Shown piece after piece: positions 1-11,725 of a stretch of 64,000 bases of DNA; position 1 is the stretch's first letter; every line of letters begins with the position of its first letter. The stretch comes from Eudorina sp. 2006-703-Eu-15 (lineage: Eukaryota > Chlorophyta > Chlorophyceae > Chlamydomonadales > Volvocaceae), in assembly GCA_003117195.1 (NCBI GenBank), contig BDSI01000083.1, positions 118,501 through 182,500 of the forward strand, written 5' to 3'. Below the pieces are notes generated by a model, which did not search any database, was not told where the DNA came from, and saw only the letters and a list, made by a program, of their open reading frames with translations. The position numbers and the translations under genes were made by a program.

Positions 1-752
1 TCGGTGGAAGAGGACCCATCGCAGCCGGACTGCGCCATTTCTGGCGAGCCATTTGAACGCTTTTATGACCCGGATTCTGACAAATGGTGTTACAAGGACG
101 CCGTCATCCTTACTGGCGATGAGGCGGCAAAGTAAGTTGACTTGTTACAGCAGCTTAGTCCCCTACAGCGTAACGCGGTACGCTTTCACAACATAAATAA
201 TTTGGTAAATTGCAAAGTTTCACGACTCGTTTTTCTTGAATTTTGTGAATCGTCGTCGCTCGTCGGGGTGGTGTCGTACTGGCTGCCTGACGGCCACCCA
301 CACCTACTACTTCATTTGTCGGAAACTGCAGGTATGGCGTTATGGACGGCTCCATCGTCAAGGTGCAGTGCCTGCCCGGTGCCCCGACCAAGCTGCAAAT
401 GGCGACGCTGCGTGCGGCGACAGCCGCCGCGTCCGTGGCAGATGACCTCCGGCAGGCCACCGCGCAGGCAAGCAGCGGCTCGAGCGGAGCTGCCGCACAG
501 CCCGAGACATCCCCTACCTTACTACCGCCGCAACAATCCGCAGCGCCTTCCCACCAGGTTGTTCCCGGCAGAGGGCATGCGCCGCAACCTGTGTTCGTCA
601 AGGAGGAGCCAGGTCTTGGAGCTCCGGCGGGGGTGATTGGGACGGCCACGACCGGGAACGCGCTGAAGCGCCCTGGGGACATGGGGCCGGGGCCGGGGAT
701 TGCTCCGCCGGGGTTCCATGAGGCCAAGCGAGTGAAGCTTGAGGTGCAATAG
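1..752 (+). CDS. 3' end of a gene with a Pcf11-like C-terminal zinc-finger segment (5' partial)
   Basis: Two exons are visible: 1-131 and 332-752 (stop TAG 750-752). The intron has donor GTAAGT at 132 and an acceptor CAG ending at 331; splicing joins AA|G to give ...GDEAAKYGVMDG. The first exon encodes a segment with CAISGEPFERFYD followed by WCYKDAV. This resembles the C-terminal zinc-binding region of Pcf11-type mRNA cleavage/polyadenylation factors, where a C-x2-C-G-E-x-F-E and W-x-Y-x-x-A pattern is usual. Here the second cysteine of the C-x2-C pair is serine, so zinc binding may be altered. The remaining tail is low-complexity (Ala/Gln/Pro/Gly) with two SUMO-type psi-K-x-E motifs, VKEE and the terminal VKLE, and a basic KRVK just before the end. 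The assignment rests on this one motif; the upstream CID domain lies outside the window. The C-terminus itself is secure. Confidence 0.6.
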
Positions 753-2099
753 CAGGAGGGGGGGAGTGATGGTGAATGGAAGGCAAAGCACGATAACGCA
801 TACGCAGATTTGGGTCGCTAGTGTTGTGAATGGCTAGTAATGGCGATTCGGTCTTGCAGAATTGTGGGCATGTGACATGCAGGATTGCGTAGTTGTTAGG
901 ACGTGTAGCAACAGGTATAGGAATTCAGAGCCGCTTAGCCACGTAGGTAGGTACGACAGGGCCGCAGGCAAGACCAGCATGTTCTGTGAGTGTCCCTGCA
1001 GGATCCGGGACCATATGCTCAGGTGAGGTTTGTTCTTTGCGGTTACGCTGTCTTCATTGACATAAGTAAGGAGGTGGTCATGATCATGACTGGGCTATCA
1101 TTGTAGGTTCGCCAGGTTCGCCCGTTGGGACGTGGGGCGATGTACACTAGGTCGTGACATGGTGCCCCCCGGTGGACAGACATCCAAGCTTCTGAGTACG
1201 CGTGAAGTGGAAGACTGTGGGAGTGGCTTGCATGCGTGTCAGCTTGGATGGCCGGAGATTTTGTGCGTTTAATACCAGGACGGATGTGGATGTCGTGTCT
1301 GGCTCTGTCTGGCGGTCGCAACGCTGTCCGTACCCATGATCCCGGAGTGACAGGATGTCGCCTTTCTCCAAGGAGCATTCTATGCAAGCTGTAATATGTG
1401 AGATGGACAGTAATTATACTTGAACATTACAGTGTTAACCAAGCCATCAAGGGTTTCCGGACTTCTTTTGCGATGTCCCATACTACCTTAGGTTATTGCA
1501 CTCAATCCTTGCCTGTCTGTTCTCATTTTCAGATCAAGCAGCGCTGTTGTGCTTTCCGCAGCTATGCCAGCAGGCCCTTCCCTGACCGGTTGACTACCAG
1601 TCACGTCCACCTGTCAAGCCTAAGGACAGCCCAGCAGCAGGTGCCTTCGTCGTTAGTTGCCTGTCGAGGAGCTAGCTCAAAAACAAATGTCGTGGCGACT
1701 GAAATGCGCGAATTCGGGTACGGCTTGCGGCGTAATGGGGTCGCCGGTCCTCGCACATGCCTGATTCGAGTTGCATGAGTCAGCAGTTGTGTCTCTGCAT
1801 TCCCTAGTTGCTGTCAGACCGGCTTTCAGTGGCCTTTATTCGTGTCGTACGCGGCGGGGAACGGTCGACCAACTCGCGGCGTGCACCGCGACATCCTTAT
1901 CTCGCGCACTCTTGCATGATGTCCATCATTTCGCGTGGCAGCGCGCAACCCAGATCGCATCCCAACGTTTGACCCGTGAACAGCACGACCTGGCACGAGA
2001 ACAACACGCTGGGTGGACAGGACGGCGCCCTGCATGCGCGCCCGCCCTCTCCCTCCTGGATTCCAAATCCGCCCAGCGGCTCGCATATTTTGACTGACA
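753..2099. other. 3' UTR of the upstream gene and intergenic/promoter region
   Basis: No convincing coding exon is seen on either strand. It should contain the 3' UTR of the upstream gene (to about 1,400) and the promoter and 5' UTR of the kinase gene. No TATA box could be assigned with confidence. Confidence 0.5.
1390..1394 (+). promoter_or_regulatory. Polyadenylation signal TGTAA of the Pcf11-like gene
   Basis: TGTAA is the usual polyadenylation signal of volvocine algae. This is the first one downstream of the stop at 752, implying a 3' UTR of about 650 nt. No other gene is evident in between. Confidence 0.45.
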
Positions 2100-5000
2100 A
2101 TGGCGCTGCCTGCGCCTCTGGACCTGTGTACAAGACGCCTCGCTGAGGGTCACCTCCCTAACGGCCCGGCCCCACCCGGCCGTGTTCCGTCAGGTTCGCA
2201 AAGGACTTCGAGGAGAGGTACATGCTGGGCAAAAAGATCGGCTCCGGAACCTTCGGCACGGTGTACGTGGCGACGGAGAAGGCGACGGGCCAGGAGTGAG
2301 TACCCCGGTGCCCGGTCCCCGACCAGACCGGCCCTGCGCGGGAAAGTGCTTGGCCCTGGACGGGGCGTCTCGCGCCGCCGGCGGACGGCTTGTTCCGACC
2401 AGCTCCGTTCCTGCAGTCCCGCTGTTTTGGGGGGCGCACGCTTAGGATGGGTTTCCGGCTCGTAGTTCTCCTCGTCCCGCGGCGCCGCCTGTTCGGAGGC
2501 CGTGTGGCCGCGGCCCCCCTAGACCCGCCCGCCGGCAGCAGCTCGGCGGGGTACGTCACGGACTGCATCGGCCCCCCACCCGGGTGTGGGGTTAGAAAGA
2601 AACAGCCCAGACACACCCAGCCCGGCGTGGGGTGTGGGGTGTTGTGGGGTTAAAGTGGGGTGGGGTGTTGTGGAATTAAAGTGAGGTGGGGTGTTGGGGG
2701 ATGTCCTGCGTGAGACGAGAGGACCCGTACCGGTACCGGCACCAGCAGTACCGGGCCCTCCCTGGAGCTCTGGCAGTCCGCGCAGCCCACTCCTTATGTG
2801 TCCACCAATTGCCGAACTTGCGCGCACCATTTTTTTTACCAGCGCGCACACATTACGATTACGTCTGTGTCTAACCGTTCCTGATGGCCCCCTCCCCACT
2901 TTGCTCTGGCAGCAGCGCAGTATGAATATGTCTACCAATTTCCTATGTGTCCCCTCCCCGGGCAGGTGTGCCGTGAAGGTCATCACGAAGCGGATCATGG
3001 GGGGCTTCCTGGAGCGGCAGTTTGTCAGGCGGGTACAGCACGAGGTACGGATATCCGTACTTGTGTACGGCATGTCGGGGAGGTGGCGGGACCCCAGCCC
3101 GGGGGATGCGGCGGCGGGTGGCCTGAGGGAGTGAATGGTCGTGATTGCGTTCGTGGTTGCGGTGACGGTCGCAGCGGGGTCCGGATCTGACGAGCTGGGC
3201 AGAGCCGACGGCGGCGGCGGCGGCGGTTCGTGCGCGCGAGCGTGCGGATAAGTGCGCGGCATCTGGAAGGGGTTCCTGTCGGGCGGGGCGGGGCTTGCCA
3301 TGGGGCCATCCTGCAGGTCCGGCGGAGGGCCCCAGGAGCGCCATTCCATTCCCGAGTAGTTTTGGGGGCTCCGATAACTGAGTGGAGCAGGACCAAGGGT
3401 CGGAAACGAAGGGCAGGACCCAGGAAAATGAGGGCCTCCGCTGCTTGACCTTTCAGGTCGCAGCTACGACGGCGACTGAAAACGAAGAGCAGCACCGGGC
3501 TTGTAAAAGGGAAATGCGTTAGGAGGAGGAGGCAGCACAGTGACTGAAGAGGGGAGGGTGAGCCGTGCTGCAGGCCCCCTCAGCGATGCCACGAGGTGTC
3601 TCCCAGGCCCCCTTGTCGTACGGTACGGCGGTACGCCCCGTGACACCCACGGGGATCCCCGCAGGTGGACATCTACAACCACGTGGGCCACTCGCTGAAC
3701 GTGGCGTACCTGTACGGCGCATACGAGAACTCCGTACATGTGCAGCTCGTGATGGAGCTGTGCAAGGGTAGGTCCCTGTGGGGCAAGGTTGGACGAGCCC
3801 GTGCGTCCTAACGGTGCGCTGCAATCCGTCAGGCGCTGTGGCATGGATTGATGGGTGACCTCCTTTTCTGCCCCGCTCGTTGTGGACGAGGCACGCGAAC
3901 ATGGCATGCTGCGTGTAAGACACCTCTCTCCTGACCCCCAACCCACGGTTCGCGCTGGCTCCTGGACCTTCGCTGTGGCAGTAGCGCGATGCTTCAACAG
4001 TTGTCTACCAAACCCCTGAACTCGTCTGTTCGGCCCCCAATCCGCCGTTACCCCCAACCGCCTTTGGACGCGCCTCACCCCCGTCGCCCCGTCCAGGCGG
4101 CGAGCTGTGGACGCGGGTTCAGCGGGGCAAGTACGGCGAGGCGGCCGCGGCGGCCATCATCCGGGAGATCCTCTGTACCGTGGCGCAGTGCCACGCCAAG
4201 GGTGAGCCGCGGCTCGAAATGTCCCGGGGGTGCTGGGCTGTGTGTGCGCGTGATTCGAGGGCGGGTGGTGGAAGTGGGGGCCTCACGGACTGTGCTGGTG
4301 GATGGTGGATGGGCGAGTTGGGGTGGGGGTGGGGGAGCAAGCGGAGGCCGGCCGCGGAGGCGGTCCGGGACGGGCTCAGGGAGGGTAGAGGGTTTTCTGT
4401 CGTACTTTTTTTGCGGCATTGCGGCTTCGGATGCCCAACTGTCGGATCACACAACATGTTACGCCCTTCCCCAAACCCCCAACGCCAGAACACACCACCT
4501 TAAAACACAGAAACCACCACCCTAACCTAACCCGGCGGTGGTCGCAGGCATCGTGCTGCGGGACGTCAAGCCCGAGAACTTCCTGTTCCTGACGCCGGCT
4601 CCGGACGCGCCGCTCAAGATGATCGACTTTGGGCTGGCCACGTACTGCAAGTGGGTGGTGGTGGTCAAGAGAGTATTGGAAGTACGGGAAGGGGGCCGCT
4701 GCCATCCTGGGCCAGGATCTGGATATGCGCATCCAGACCCGCTTCCGTACCTGGATGAAAACTTCGGGGATGACGAGGGCTGGTGATTCTTACGGTTGTC
4801 GCCGTGGCCGTTAATCCGTTCCAGGACGAGCAGTCGGTTCGTGCGTCGTGGGGTGGGGTGGGGTTTCCCCCCCGGCTGCGGCGCGCAGCCCCTGCGGAGC
4901 CCCTGCCCCAGCCCCAGTCCTATCCTTTTGCACTTCATCTCACACCTCGTTAGCGGGCGGGTTTCTCATTTATTCACACCTTCGCTAGCAACAGGAGTCA

Positions 5001-7820
5001 TGTTTCTCATGTAGGGTATTATTCATATGGATGTTACAGCGGACCCAGCGGGTATGGTAAAGCAAGGTTTCGGTGTTAACGTAATCCGTACATGGCGGGC
5101 CCTCGGCCCTCGGTGGTTGGACCCTGCTTTGTGCGGGGCTACGGGCTTTTCCTCGTCGCGTCTGCAATAAGCAGCATGCTCAAAAACCCTGCCCTCGTAT
5201 GTCGTGTCCACTCGTGCCGCCCCCACTGCTCTGATGACGACGACGACAACAAACTCGACGACGACGATGACGTGGGGGTCTGCAGGCCCGGGCAGCTGCT
5301 CAGCGACAGGGCCGGTTCGCCGCTGTACGTCGCACCAGGTGGGAGGGGGAGGGGGGTTCGCAGTGAGGTTGGGGTGGAGGTGGGGGAGATGTCACATGCC
5401 GTACATGCCGTACATCTGCCGATGAGTTTCGCAGGTGGGGGGCCCGTGCGGTGGTTGGTGTTCTGTACGGCGGTACGTCTTCATCAGGGAAAGGCGGAAC
5501 CGTGGGTTGGTTGCATTGGGGGCGTCGGCGCCCGCCCTGCTTCACCACCGGCTTGTTCTACCTGGCCCTCCCTGCAGAGGTGCTGAAGCAGTCCTACGGC
5601 CAACCCTGCGACGTGTGGAGCGCAGGTGGGTGGGTGGGCTGGGCTGGGCTGGGCTGGGCTGGGGTGGGATGGGGTGGGATGGGTGGCTGCGAGGGGGAGG
5701 GGGAGGGGCTGATCGGCTGATGGCCGGTGGTCACCTGCAGCGGTACAGCCTGACGCGGCCTAACGCGCCCCGTTTGGTCGGACCATGGAGTGGGTGAATA
5801 CCGGCGGGGGGCTTCTCATGGCCTTTACGGAACAGGCACCTCGGCACGCCGCAAAATTGCCATCATCGCCGACACCAACACCAATACGAGCAGCACGGAA
5901 AAGTGTTGCGGGGCTGAGTGTGTCCAGGGTTTTCTCGCTGTGGTCCCCCCGCACCCGCACCCCACCCCACCCGTCTCCTATGCCCCAGCCCCCACCCCAC
6001 CCCGCCCCAAACCCCCTCCGCAGGCGTCATCTCCTACCAGCTGCTGACGGGTCGCTTCCCGTTCGAGGACGAGGACCAGGGGCTGCTGCTCAGCTCCCTG
6101 GACGTGCTGGGCAAGAAGCACTTCACCAACAAGGAGGTGGGGCGGGGGGGGGGGCCGGGCAGGGCAGGGGCGCTGGGGCGGGAGCGGTCGCAGGGGTCGG
6201 ATTGGGTCTTAGGGGTCGGGTCGCGTCCCAGGGGTCAGGCTGCGGTTTGCGTGGCACCGGTCAACATGGGGGATCGGACCCGGCCGGCCGGCTGTCCATG
6301 CTGCTCTTCGCCCCCGAAGAGCACCCACACACCCACACACACTCGTTTTCCCCCGTTTTCATGAGTAGTTGCCTTACCGCTTGTAGTACGAAGATGGGGT
6401 CGGGTACCTGCGATCAGGAAAGTGTGCTTGCTTCCCTGGGAGGAGGCGAGCCTAGTTGCCGAAATTCGTTTCACTCAGAAAACCTACAGTTTCTTTCCAC
6501 TGGAGGCGTGGAGGCCGGTGGCCGGTGGAGGCTGTCGCCTTGCACCGGTCATAAGTCTTTTCAAACCCTCCGCCGCAGAGCCTCGCCCCCCCCCAGCTAT
6601 TCGCCTACCCCCACTTCCCCGGGTTGCCCCCCCCCCCCGCAGGTCTTCTTCGCGATCCTGTACGGCGAGTTGGACTTCACCCGGCCCCCCTGGGACGAGA
6701 TCAGCCCGCTGGCCCGGGAGTTCGTGTCGATGTTGCTGCAGGTACGGTAGGAGGCGGCCTGTGGGTGTGAGTGTGGGTGTGGGTGTTGGGGACATTGGTG
6801 ACTTGGAGGGAGGCGGGAGGGGGGGAAAGCCTTCGACGAATGCGCGGATACGGTACGTGGCGCCCTTACCCCGCCCATGGCGCCTCCGGGGTTCGAGTCT
6901 TGTCAGCCCTGCACAGCGTGGAAGGGGGCTTTTATGTCCAAAGCATCGCAGCCGCTGTGTGCGTTTATCGAGGAAGGGACTCGCCCGAGCACTTTGTGTG
7001 TGTCTGGAGGCTCTCCTGGGCCGTTGATCAACTCCTAACGGCCGAACTGCTAACGGTATCTGCCCTCCCCGCGGACTTCGCAGCGCGACCCCGCCGTTCG
7101 TCCATCCGCCGCCGAGGCGCTGCACCACCCCTGGCTGCAGCAGTACGACACGGCCGCGCTAGACGATGGCAACGGCAGTAGCAGTAGCAGCACCACCTCC
7201 ACCACCAGCACCCGCCCGCTGAATGACTCGTTGGTGCAGCGGCTGCAGCGGTACGGCACGTACGGCAGGCTCAAGCAGCTCGCACTCCGGTGAGTGTTGA
7301 GGTGGGGGCCATTGGGGGCGGGTTGCGGTGATCCGGCGGCCACTGGCCACTGCCACCATTTCCTTCAAATGCACGGCTGTCTTGCCACCTGCTGTTTTGC
7401 CACCTGCTGTCTTGCCACCTGCTGTCTTGCCACCTGCTGTCTTGCCACCTGCTGTCTTGCCACCTGCTGTCTTGCCACCTGCTGTCTTGCGTGGCTCCTT
7501 CACGACCCCGTCGTGTCCGTCGTAGCTTTCAATCCCTGAACGCGCGGGCTGGTTTTGGGAGGGTTTCTCGCTTAACATCTGGCCGAGGCATGGTCATGGC
7601 ACTCTCTGGTTTTGACACTCTGGTACACTCTGGTGGGAGGCCTAAACGCCCTGCGGCTAAGGCACGGTTCAGTCCCTCCGCCTGAGGCCGAGGTTGGGGC
7701 CTCTGCATCCATCCGGCCCCAATTACCCACCCCCACCCCTTCCCCCCGGAACGAACAAGATGCCGTCGGGAACTCGGGCTGGTGTCCTCGAAACACAACC
7801 ACACACACGCACGTTTCTCG

Positions 7821-7873
<53 letters not shown>

Positions 7874-8264
7874 TGCACGCATGCACGCACATGCACGCAC
7901 GCGTCGTCGCCCTTCGTCGGGCGCAGCCTCTCTCGTCCATCTGTCCTCACGGCCCGTACATCTGTCGTACCGTGTGTGTACGGTACGTTCTCGGCTTACC
8001 GTGACCAGGGCCGTGGCGAGCTTCATGGCTACCAGCGACCAGGAGCGAGTGGCTTCCCTGGAGGCCGCCTTCCGGCAGCTGGACCCGGCGGGGGCGGGCC
8101 GGGTGCCGTACGAGGCGGTGGCGCAGATGCTGACGGGCGGCGACTGGGACCTCAGCCCCACGGGTGGGTTGGCGGTTGAGCGGGGGCGGGCGGGAGGTCG
8201 GTCGATCGTACCAGCGCGGTGCCGAGATGGTGGTTTCGGGACAACGTGGCATGCCGGAGGCAAC

Positions 8265-8331
<67 letters not shown>

Positions 8332-9892
8332 ATGAGAAACCCACCCATAACCGCCCAGGCCCGGATACTTACCAAGACCTGCGATTTACGTGTGTGTGTG
8401 TGTGTGTTATTTAAGCAGGCAGAACAGGAGTGCGTGATATGCGAGGGGCCGAGTGGCGCCCAATAATTTGCCCGTATGCGTGCAGAATATACCCGTTGCC
8501 CGACCCTTAAAGTGAATAGAAGGCTGCGGTTTCTGAAGAGCGCTGTCGAGTTTTGGCGCACTTTTGCTACCAGCTGGTGCGGGTCGGCTGCCTTGGCCAC
8601 GCAGGCTCACGCCACAATGCCGTGCGTGCGTGCGATCGTCGCGTTGTTACCGCAATGTACCCACCTGCAAGCAAAATGCCGTGTAGTCAGCACCGCCGAT
8701 GACGATCCGGAACGATGCGGAATATCGTAATGATGTGTGCGAGCGAAAAAGCGTGTGTGTGTGCGTAAGAGAAAGATGAGAAAACTGAGTGTGTGTGTGG
8801 CTGCGGTTGTGTACGAAGGAGGGGATCCTCAGGACGTGTTGCGCGATTTCGGTTCTCGAGCACATCGCTTGGCCACGTCGCGCCCGGGACCCTTCCTCAC
8901 CAGCCACCCACCCACCCACCCACCGTGTACCAGCCTTCCCAGACCGCTATAGCCCACACCCACCACCAACAAACCAACACACGACCCCCCCCCCACACAC
9001 ACACACACTCGCAGAGGTATCCCAGCTGCTGGCCACCTTCGATGTGGACGCCAACGGGGACGTGGACTACGCGGAGTGGTTAGCGGCGCTGATCGACTGG
9101 AGGGAGGTGGGGCCCGCGGGGGAGAGGGTTGGCGGTCATGTATGTTGTACACGTGCGTGTGTGTGTATGTGTGTTATTATGTGTGTGCAGCGAGAAGCCC
9201 GCCCGACCCAAACCAGTTACCAATATACTGACCATATAATGACCTGCAGATGAAAAAAACACCAAAACAACGCTTACATTACTACTTGGCCCCCTCAAAA
9301 CACTGCGCCCCGGCGGATCAGGCTCTTCTTTGAGTCCTCCCGCACCTCTTGGCGGTAACCACCCCTTACACATCTAAACCCCAATCAACCCTACACCAGC
9401 CGGACAAACCCCCGCCTCCGTTCTTCGGGTTCATTCCATTTTTTCCAATTTATTCAACCCCCCCCCCCCGGCCTCCCCCGACAGGTACAAGAGTCGTCTC
9501 AGTGGCAGAGCTACGTTAACCGCGTCTTCGACCTGTTCGACTCGCAGCACACCGGCGTCCTGGACCGCCAGAACCTGCAGCGCGTCCTCTGCAGCGCCAG
9601 CGCCGCCAACAGCGACGGCGACGACGACCTTGACGGCGGGGAGGTCCCGAGCGGACCCGGCGCGGAGCTGGACGAGTGTCCCTTCGACGACGTGGTGCCG
9701 GCGGCGTTGCGCGAGGCGGACGAGGACCGCGACGGGCGCATCTCGCGGGAGGAGTTTGTGCGGCTGCTGCAGGAGGCGCCGGGGGACGAGCTGGAGTTCT
9801 ACGAGAGCAGGAGGCGGCGCCGGCGGGGCGGGCGGGGGCCGGGCGGCGCGGGGTCGGGGTCGGAGTCGGGGTCGGGGTCGGAGTCCAACTAG
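2100..9892 (+). CDS. Calcium-dependent protein kinase (CDPK), multi-exon
   Basis: Exons: 2194-2295, 2966-3044, 3665-3767, 4097-4201, 4548-4650, 5286-5338, 5578-5625, 6024-6136, 6643-6741, 7084-7289, 8009-8163, 9015-9106, 9485-9892 (stop TAG). Every junction is GT-AG and keeps frame. The first exon is tentative: ATG 2100 in good context (ACAATGG), exon 2100-2125 and a 68-bp intron, giving 563 residues. On that numbering: Gly loop GSGTFG 25-30, AVK lysine 47, catalytic LRDVKPEN 142-149 (Leu replaces the usual His of HRD), DFG 165-167, SPLYVAPE 184-191, RDPAVRP 278-284, a Ser/Thr linker 309-320, and a junction/autoinhibitory segment RLKQLALRAVASF 339-351. The EF-hand loops are 371-382 (degenerate), 407-418 (canonical), 447-458 (degenerate) and 507-518 (canonical). 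An acidic insert separates EF3 and EF4, and the tail is Arg-rich then Gly/Ser. CDPKs phosphorylate Ser/Thr targets on calcium binding. No MG myristoylation start was found. Confidence 0.9.
2627..2700. repeat. G/T-rich short tandem repeat in CDPK intron
   Basis: Degenerate repeats built on GGGGTGTTGTGG and TTAAAGTG, roughly two and a half units. They lie in the intron between exons 2194-2295 and 2966-3044. Confidence 0.6.
5636..5686. repeat. GGGCT/GGGAT pentamer repeat in CDPK intron
   Basis: Several consecutive GGGCT units pass into GGGGT/GGGAT units immediately after the donor of exon 5578-5625. The G-runs are frequent enough to form a quadruplex in the transcript. Confidence 0.7.
7376..7491. 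repeat. 15-bp minisatellite in CDPK intron
   Basis: About seven copies of CTTGCCACCTGCTGT, nearly perfect, inside the intron between exons 7084-7289 and 8009-8163. The 15-bp period keeps frames open, but no splice evidence supports coding use. Confidence 0.9.
7823..7870. repeat. (AC)24 microsatellite upstream of CDPK exon 8009-8163
   Basis: An uninterrupted AC dinucleotide tract of 48 bp, followed by GCATGCAC-type units. It lies 138 bp before the exon. Confidence 0.97.
8267..8327. repeat. (TG)30 microsatellite downstream of CDPK exon 8009-8163
   Basis: An uninterrupted TG tract of about 61 bp that starts 103 bp after the exon. It is the reverse complement of the AC tract on the other side of the exon. 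Confidence 0.97.
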
Positions 9893-10482
9893 GTGCACGG
9901 GAAAGTGCGTGGATGTGTGTGTTCGTGGTTTGGTGTATGTGTGAGCGTGGTTTATCGTGTTACGCGGTACGGTATATGTTATAAACAAGGCGGTGTCAAG
10001 CAGGGGCAGGTGTTATGCATATGTGCACATATGGGATGTGTCTGTGTGCGTGTGAGGAGCTTCAGCGCGAGGGCCGAATCGGCCCGTAAGCTTTGGTAAC
10101 ATAAATGCCATATGTGTGTTTAGAAATGCAACCCGCCCATATGTGTGTGTGTGTCTGTCTGTGTGTGTGTGTCTGTGTGTGTGATATATGTGTATATTTT
10201 TAAGTAGAAAGGGGGGGCATCGCTGGCACAGGACGGGGCTCTCCGCCTGTGCTCGGGAACAGCAGCTGTGCGCCGTTCAGCAGCGGCGGGCCCGCGGGTT
10301 CGTGAGGGCCTGCGGGCCTGCCTGTCTGCCTTTCCTAATAAATGAATCAGAATATCAGATCCACCTCACGTGCAAACGAGATGGCCGGACATACAACTTT
10401 CTTGTGCATGAAAAGAGGTGGGATAAATGAACGGTGATGCCGACATGTACGTGCGGTCGTCGTTGGAAAATGAACGCATGGA

Positions 10483-10595
10483 AGTTGACGCGACTGGATG
10501 ACGGTTGACGCGACTGAATGACGGTTGACGTGACTGGATGACGGTTGGGGTGACTGGATAACGGTTGACGTGACTGGATGACGGTTGGGGTGAGC
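10483..10595. repeat. 20-bp minisatellite
   Basis: About five and a half copies of a 20-bp unit of the form TGGATGACGGTTGACGTGAC, with alternating GACG/GGGG variants. It is intergenic. Confidence 0.92.
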
Positions 10596-11657
10596 TTACC
10601 GTTGGCGACTCACGGTTGGCTGCGGACAGCGTGCGGGCAGCGGCGGAGGTCAGGGGGGCTGCGGGTAACGGGTTTCGGATCTCCCCCGCCCGGGTGGGTT
10701 GCTGTACCGGGTTGCTGTATCGGTGTCCGCTGCACCGAGTGGGTGCAGTGTGCTGTCCTGCCAGCAGGGAGGGCGCAGGGGCGGGAGGCTGCACTGCGGA
10801 TGGGCGGGGAAAGAGGGCGGGGCAGGGCGGGGGGAAGGGCGGATGGGCGGGCGGGCGGCGGATGGGCAAGGGGGAAGGGCGGCGAGGCGCGACGCTGGCT
10901 CTGCTGTCGGAGGCAGGCTGCCGCACAAGCCGCGATGGTGGGTCCCAGATTTCGGGTTGGCGGGGGAGATCCGATCTCGGGTGGTGGTGCTGCGGGTGAT
11001 GCACACGCGGGCGGGCCGCGGAGGTGGGTGATCGCGACATCCGAGAGGGGGTCAACGACGTTTGTGTGTGTGGGGGGGGGGGAGAGGGGAGACGCGTTGG
11101 CGTCGCGTCGTTACAGGAGGTGGTGGAGCTTGCCGGCTGCCAAGTCAAAGAGGTTACACTGTGTGGTGGCTGGTGGGCTGCCGCGGCGCTTGCCCACGGA
11201 GGCAGCATCCACCCGCTGGAGTGGCGGTGCTCTCGGCCGGAGGCTGACGAGGACTGATGGGGCAGGCCCCTGGCTCCCTGTGCTTTCATCCCCCTGCCTC
11301 CCCTTGCCTTCCTTGCCGTGCCTGTTTCTTGCCTTGCCTTCCTTCCCTCGCTCCCCTTCTCTTGCCTCCTTTCTCTTTCGCCTCGATTGGTGGGCGGAGA
11401 TAGCTGTGAGCCAGAGCGACTCTGACTGGCTGGCTGGCCAGTCCCTGGACCGCACTCACTTCCTTTTCGACGCGTCGGGCGATTTGGGTCGGGTCTGGCG
11501 CATTCAGCCGTGTCGTCTTCATTTATTCGGGCGAGGGTGGAAGCCCGCCGGTGTGCCTGATGGCTGTGACTGTGTGCGCGTTTACAAAAGCAACCCGCCC
11601 GACCGAGCCCAGGTGGCTGTTCTGTGTGTGTTCACAGGTCGCACCGGTTCGCTGCCG

Positions 11658-11725
11658 TTGGACCTTCCTTCCGGTCACCTCGTTGGGGTTGGACCTTCCT
11701 TCCGGTCACCTCGTTGGGGTTGGAC
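11658..11725. repeat. 31-bp tandem duplication
   Basis: Two and a bit copies of a 31-bp unit starting TTGGACCTTCCTTCCGGTCA, beginning at 11,658 and 11,689, identical over the full unit. Confidence 0.92.

Noticed and set aside
5785..6750. 321-codon frame overlapping CDPK exons
   Set aside because: It reads through introns in a frame different from the kinase exons over most of its length.
7294..7539. Cys/Leu/Ala/Thr repeat peptide
   Set aside because: It is the translation of the 15-bp intronic minisatellite.
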